Below, one piece after another: positions 6,829-7,547 of a stretch of 7,547 bases of DNA. The DNA lies in the NCBI GenBank assembly GCA_018666055.1, contig JABJAS010000261.1, positions 1 through 7,547 of the forward strand, in the 5' to 3' direction. The position numbers were made by a program, and so were the translations under genes. The notes under the pieces were generated by a model that worked only from the letters and a program-made list of their open reading frames with translations, was not told the DNA's origin and ran no database searches. This DNA is from Halieaceae bacterium. Lineage in GTDB: Bacteria > Pseudomonadota > Gammaproteobacteria > Pseudomonadales > Halieaceae. How positions within the stretch are numbered: position 1 is the stretch's first letter; the number at the start of each line of letters is the position of its first letter.

Positions 6829-7212
6829 TTAGCTATCCTGCTTCTCGCGATAGTTCTGCACAGCGGCTTTAATCGCGTCCTCAGCCAATACAGAGCAGTG
6901 AATCTTCACCGGAGGCAAAGAGAGCTCTTGCGCAATCTCTGTATTTTTAATCGAGGCCGCCTCATCTAAGTTTTTTCCTTTAACCCACTCGGTCAACAGC
7001 GAGCTAGAGGCGATAGCTGATCCGCATCCATAGGTCTTAAATTTAGCATCCTCGATAATGCCATCGTCACTGACCTGAATCTGCAACCGCATGACGTCTC
7101 CGCAAGCTGGAGCGCCCACCATTCCAGTGCCGATGCTATCGTCGGCTTCATCAAACTTGCCAACGTTACGGGGGTTCTCGTAGTGATCAATCACTTTCTC
7201 ACTGTATGCCAT
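6829..7212 (-). CDS. iscU: Fe-S cluster scaffold protein IscU
   Basis: The 127-residue scaffold receives sulfur from IscS and electrons from Fdx to build [2Fe-2S] and [4Fe-4S] clusters. Cluster and activity residues are Cys37 and Asp39 (PACGDVM), Cys63 (YGCGSAIASSS), His105 and Cys106. The chaperone recognition motif LPPVK lies at 99-103, which matches the presence of hscB and hscA downstream and separates this protein from SufU and NifU. The N-terminus AYSEKVIDHYENPRNVG is typical. It has a strong AGGGAG ribosome site and follows iscS by 30 bases. Confidence 0.98.
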   Translation of the reverse strand: MAYSEKVIDHYENPRNVGKFDEADDSIGTGMVGAPACGDVMRLQIQVSDDGIIEDAKFKTYGCGSAIASSSLLTEWVKGKNLDEAASIKNTEIAQELSLPPVKIHCSVLAEDAIKAAVQNYREKQDS

Positions 7213-7218
7213 GGTTAT

Positions 7219-7224
7219 CTCCCT
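7219..7224 (-). promoter_or_regulatory. Strong Shine-Dalgarno site of iscU
   Basis: AGGGAG lies 6 bases upstream of the iscU ATG in the iscS-iscU gap. It is among the best ribosome sites in the window, which fits the need for abundant scaffold protein. The AAGGGG in front of fdx is comparable. Confidence 0.7.
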
Positions 7225-7242
7225 AAGGCCTGTAAGGCTGCT

Positions 7243-7547
7243 TTAATGCGCAGCCCATTCGATTGTACTGAGGTCAACGCCATCCTGAAACATATCCCAG
7301 AGGGGCGAGAGCTCTCGTAATTTTTCCACCGCATGGCGCACACATTGCACGGCATGGTCAACTTCGGCTTCCGTGGTAAACCGGCCAAAACTAAAGCGCA
7401 AAGAGCTATGCGCCATCTCATCATTAAGCCCTAGTGCACGCAGGACGTAAGAAGGCTCCAAACTGGCCGAAGTACAGGCCGAGCCACTTGAAATAGCCAA
7501 ATCTCGCAATGACATAATCAGCGATTCACCCTCGACGAACGCAAAGC
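7243..7547 (-). CDS. iscS: Cysteine desulfurase IscS, C-terminal part (partial)
   Basis: The window contains the last 100 codons and stop; the 5' part lies beyond the right edge. IscS is a PLP-dependent enzyme that removes sulfur from cysteine as a persulfide and passes it to IscU and to tRNA-thiolation partners. The catalytic loop [20 protein letters not shown] contains the persulfide cysteine, encoded at 7474-7476. Counting back from the C-terminus, and assuming the usual 404 residues, this is Cys328 as in E. coli. The ending [22 protein letters not shown] is the conserved C-terminal tail known to contact IscU. The extended loop and this tail indicate a group I (IscS/NifS) enzyme, not SufS. 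The PLP lysine is outside the window. iscR probably lies further upstream, but this cannot be seen. Confidence 0.97.
   Translation of the reverse strand, partial: FAFVEGESLIMSLRDLAISSGSACTSASLEPSYVLRALGLNDEMAHSSLRFSFGRFTTEAEVDHAVQCVRHAVEKLRELSPLWDMFQDGVDLSTIEWAAH

Noticed and set aside
1..7547. CRISPR array, insertion sequence, tRNA/rRNA gene, prophage or attachment site
   Set aside because: No direct-repeat series, transposase, terminal inverted repeats or RNA gene signatures were seen; the window is compact core-genome DNA.

Overview
The window is a densely packed, single-strand (all minus) stretch of a gammaproteobacterial chromosome. It carries most of the ISC iron-sulfur cluster operon and, directly downstream, the conserved ndk-rlmN-pilW/pilF-ispG-hisS block. 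Read in the direction of transcription (high to low coordinates) the order is iscS (3' part), iscU, iscA, hscB, hscA, fdx, ndk, rlmN, pilW, ispG, hisS (5' tip). This order resembles the Pseudomonas-type arrangement. The moderately GC-rich composition and short intergenic gaps would fit a marine Cellvibrionales/OM60-like organism, but that placement is inference only. Metal-ligand and catalytic residues fall at, or very close to, the E. coli numbering in nearly every protein, so function calls are secure.

Region 1 (3759-7547) is the assembly machine. IscS supplies sulfur, IscU is the scaffold, and IscA is an A-type carrier. HscB and HscA are the co-chaperone/chaperone pair that acts on the LPPVK motif of IscU, and Fdx is the [2Fe-2S] electron donor. 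The genes are tightly spaced, with two directly abutting TAA-ATG junctions (iscU/iscA and hscB/hscA). iscR, if present, lies beyond the right edge.

Region 2 (3658-3758) is the largest non-coding gap, about 100 bases. It holds a good sigma70-type promoter for ndk (ATGACA, 17 bp, TATACT, then an all-G/C discriminator), a small GC hairpin predicted at the start of the transcript, and a clear Shine-Dalgarno site. ndk and the genes below it can therefore probably be transcribed independently of isc.

Region 3 (1-3657) encodes nucleoside diphosphate kinase, the radical-SAM rRNA/tRNA methyltransferase RlmN, a TPR lipoprotein of the type IV pilus secretin pilotin family, the MEP-pathway enzyme IspG, and the first 11 codons of histidyl-tRNA synthetase. 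RlmN and IspG are both [4Fe-4S] enzymes, so Fe-S clients sit next to the assembly genes.

I found no previously undescribed system. The points worth a second look are the absence of two genes often found in this neighbourhood (iscX after fdx, rodZ between pilW and ispG), the ndk promoter and leader, a hisS start without a visible Shine-Dalgarno site, and an A8 slippery run inside pilW. No gene-free stretch exceeds 300 bases.
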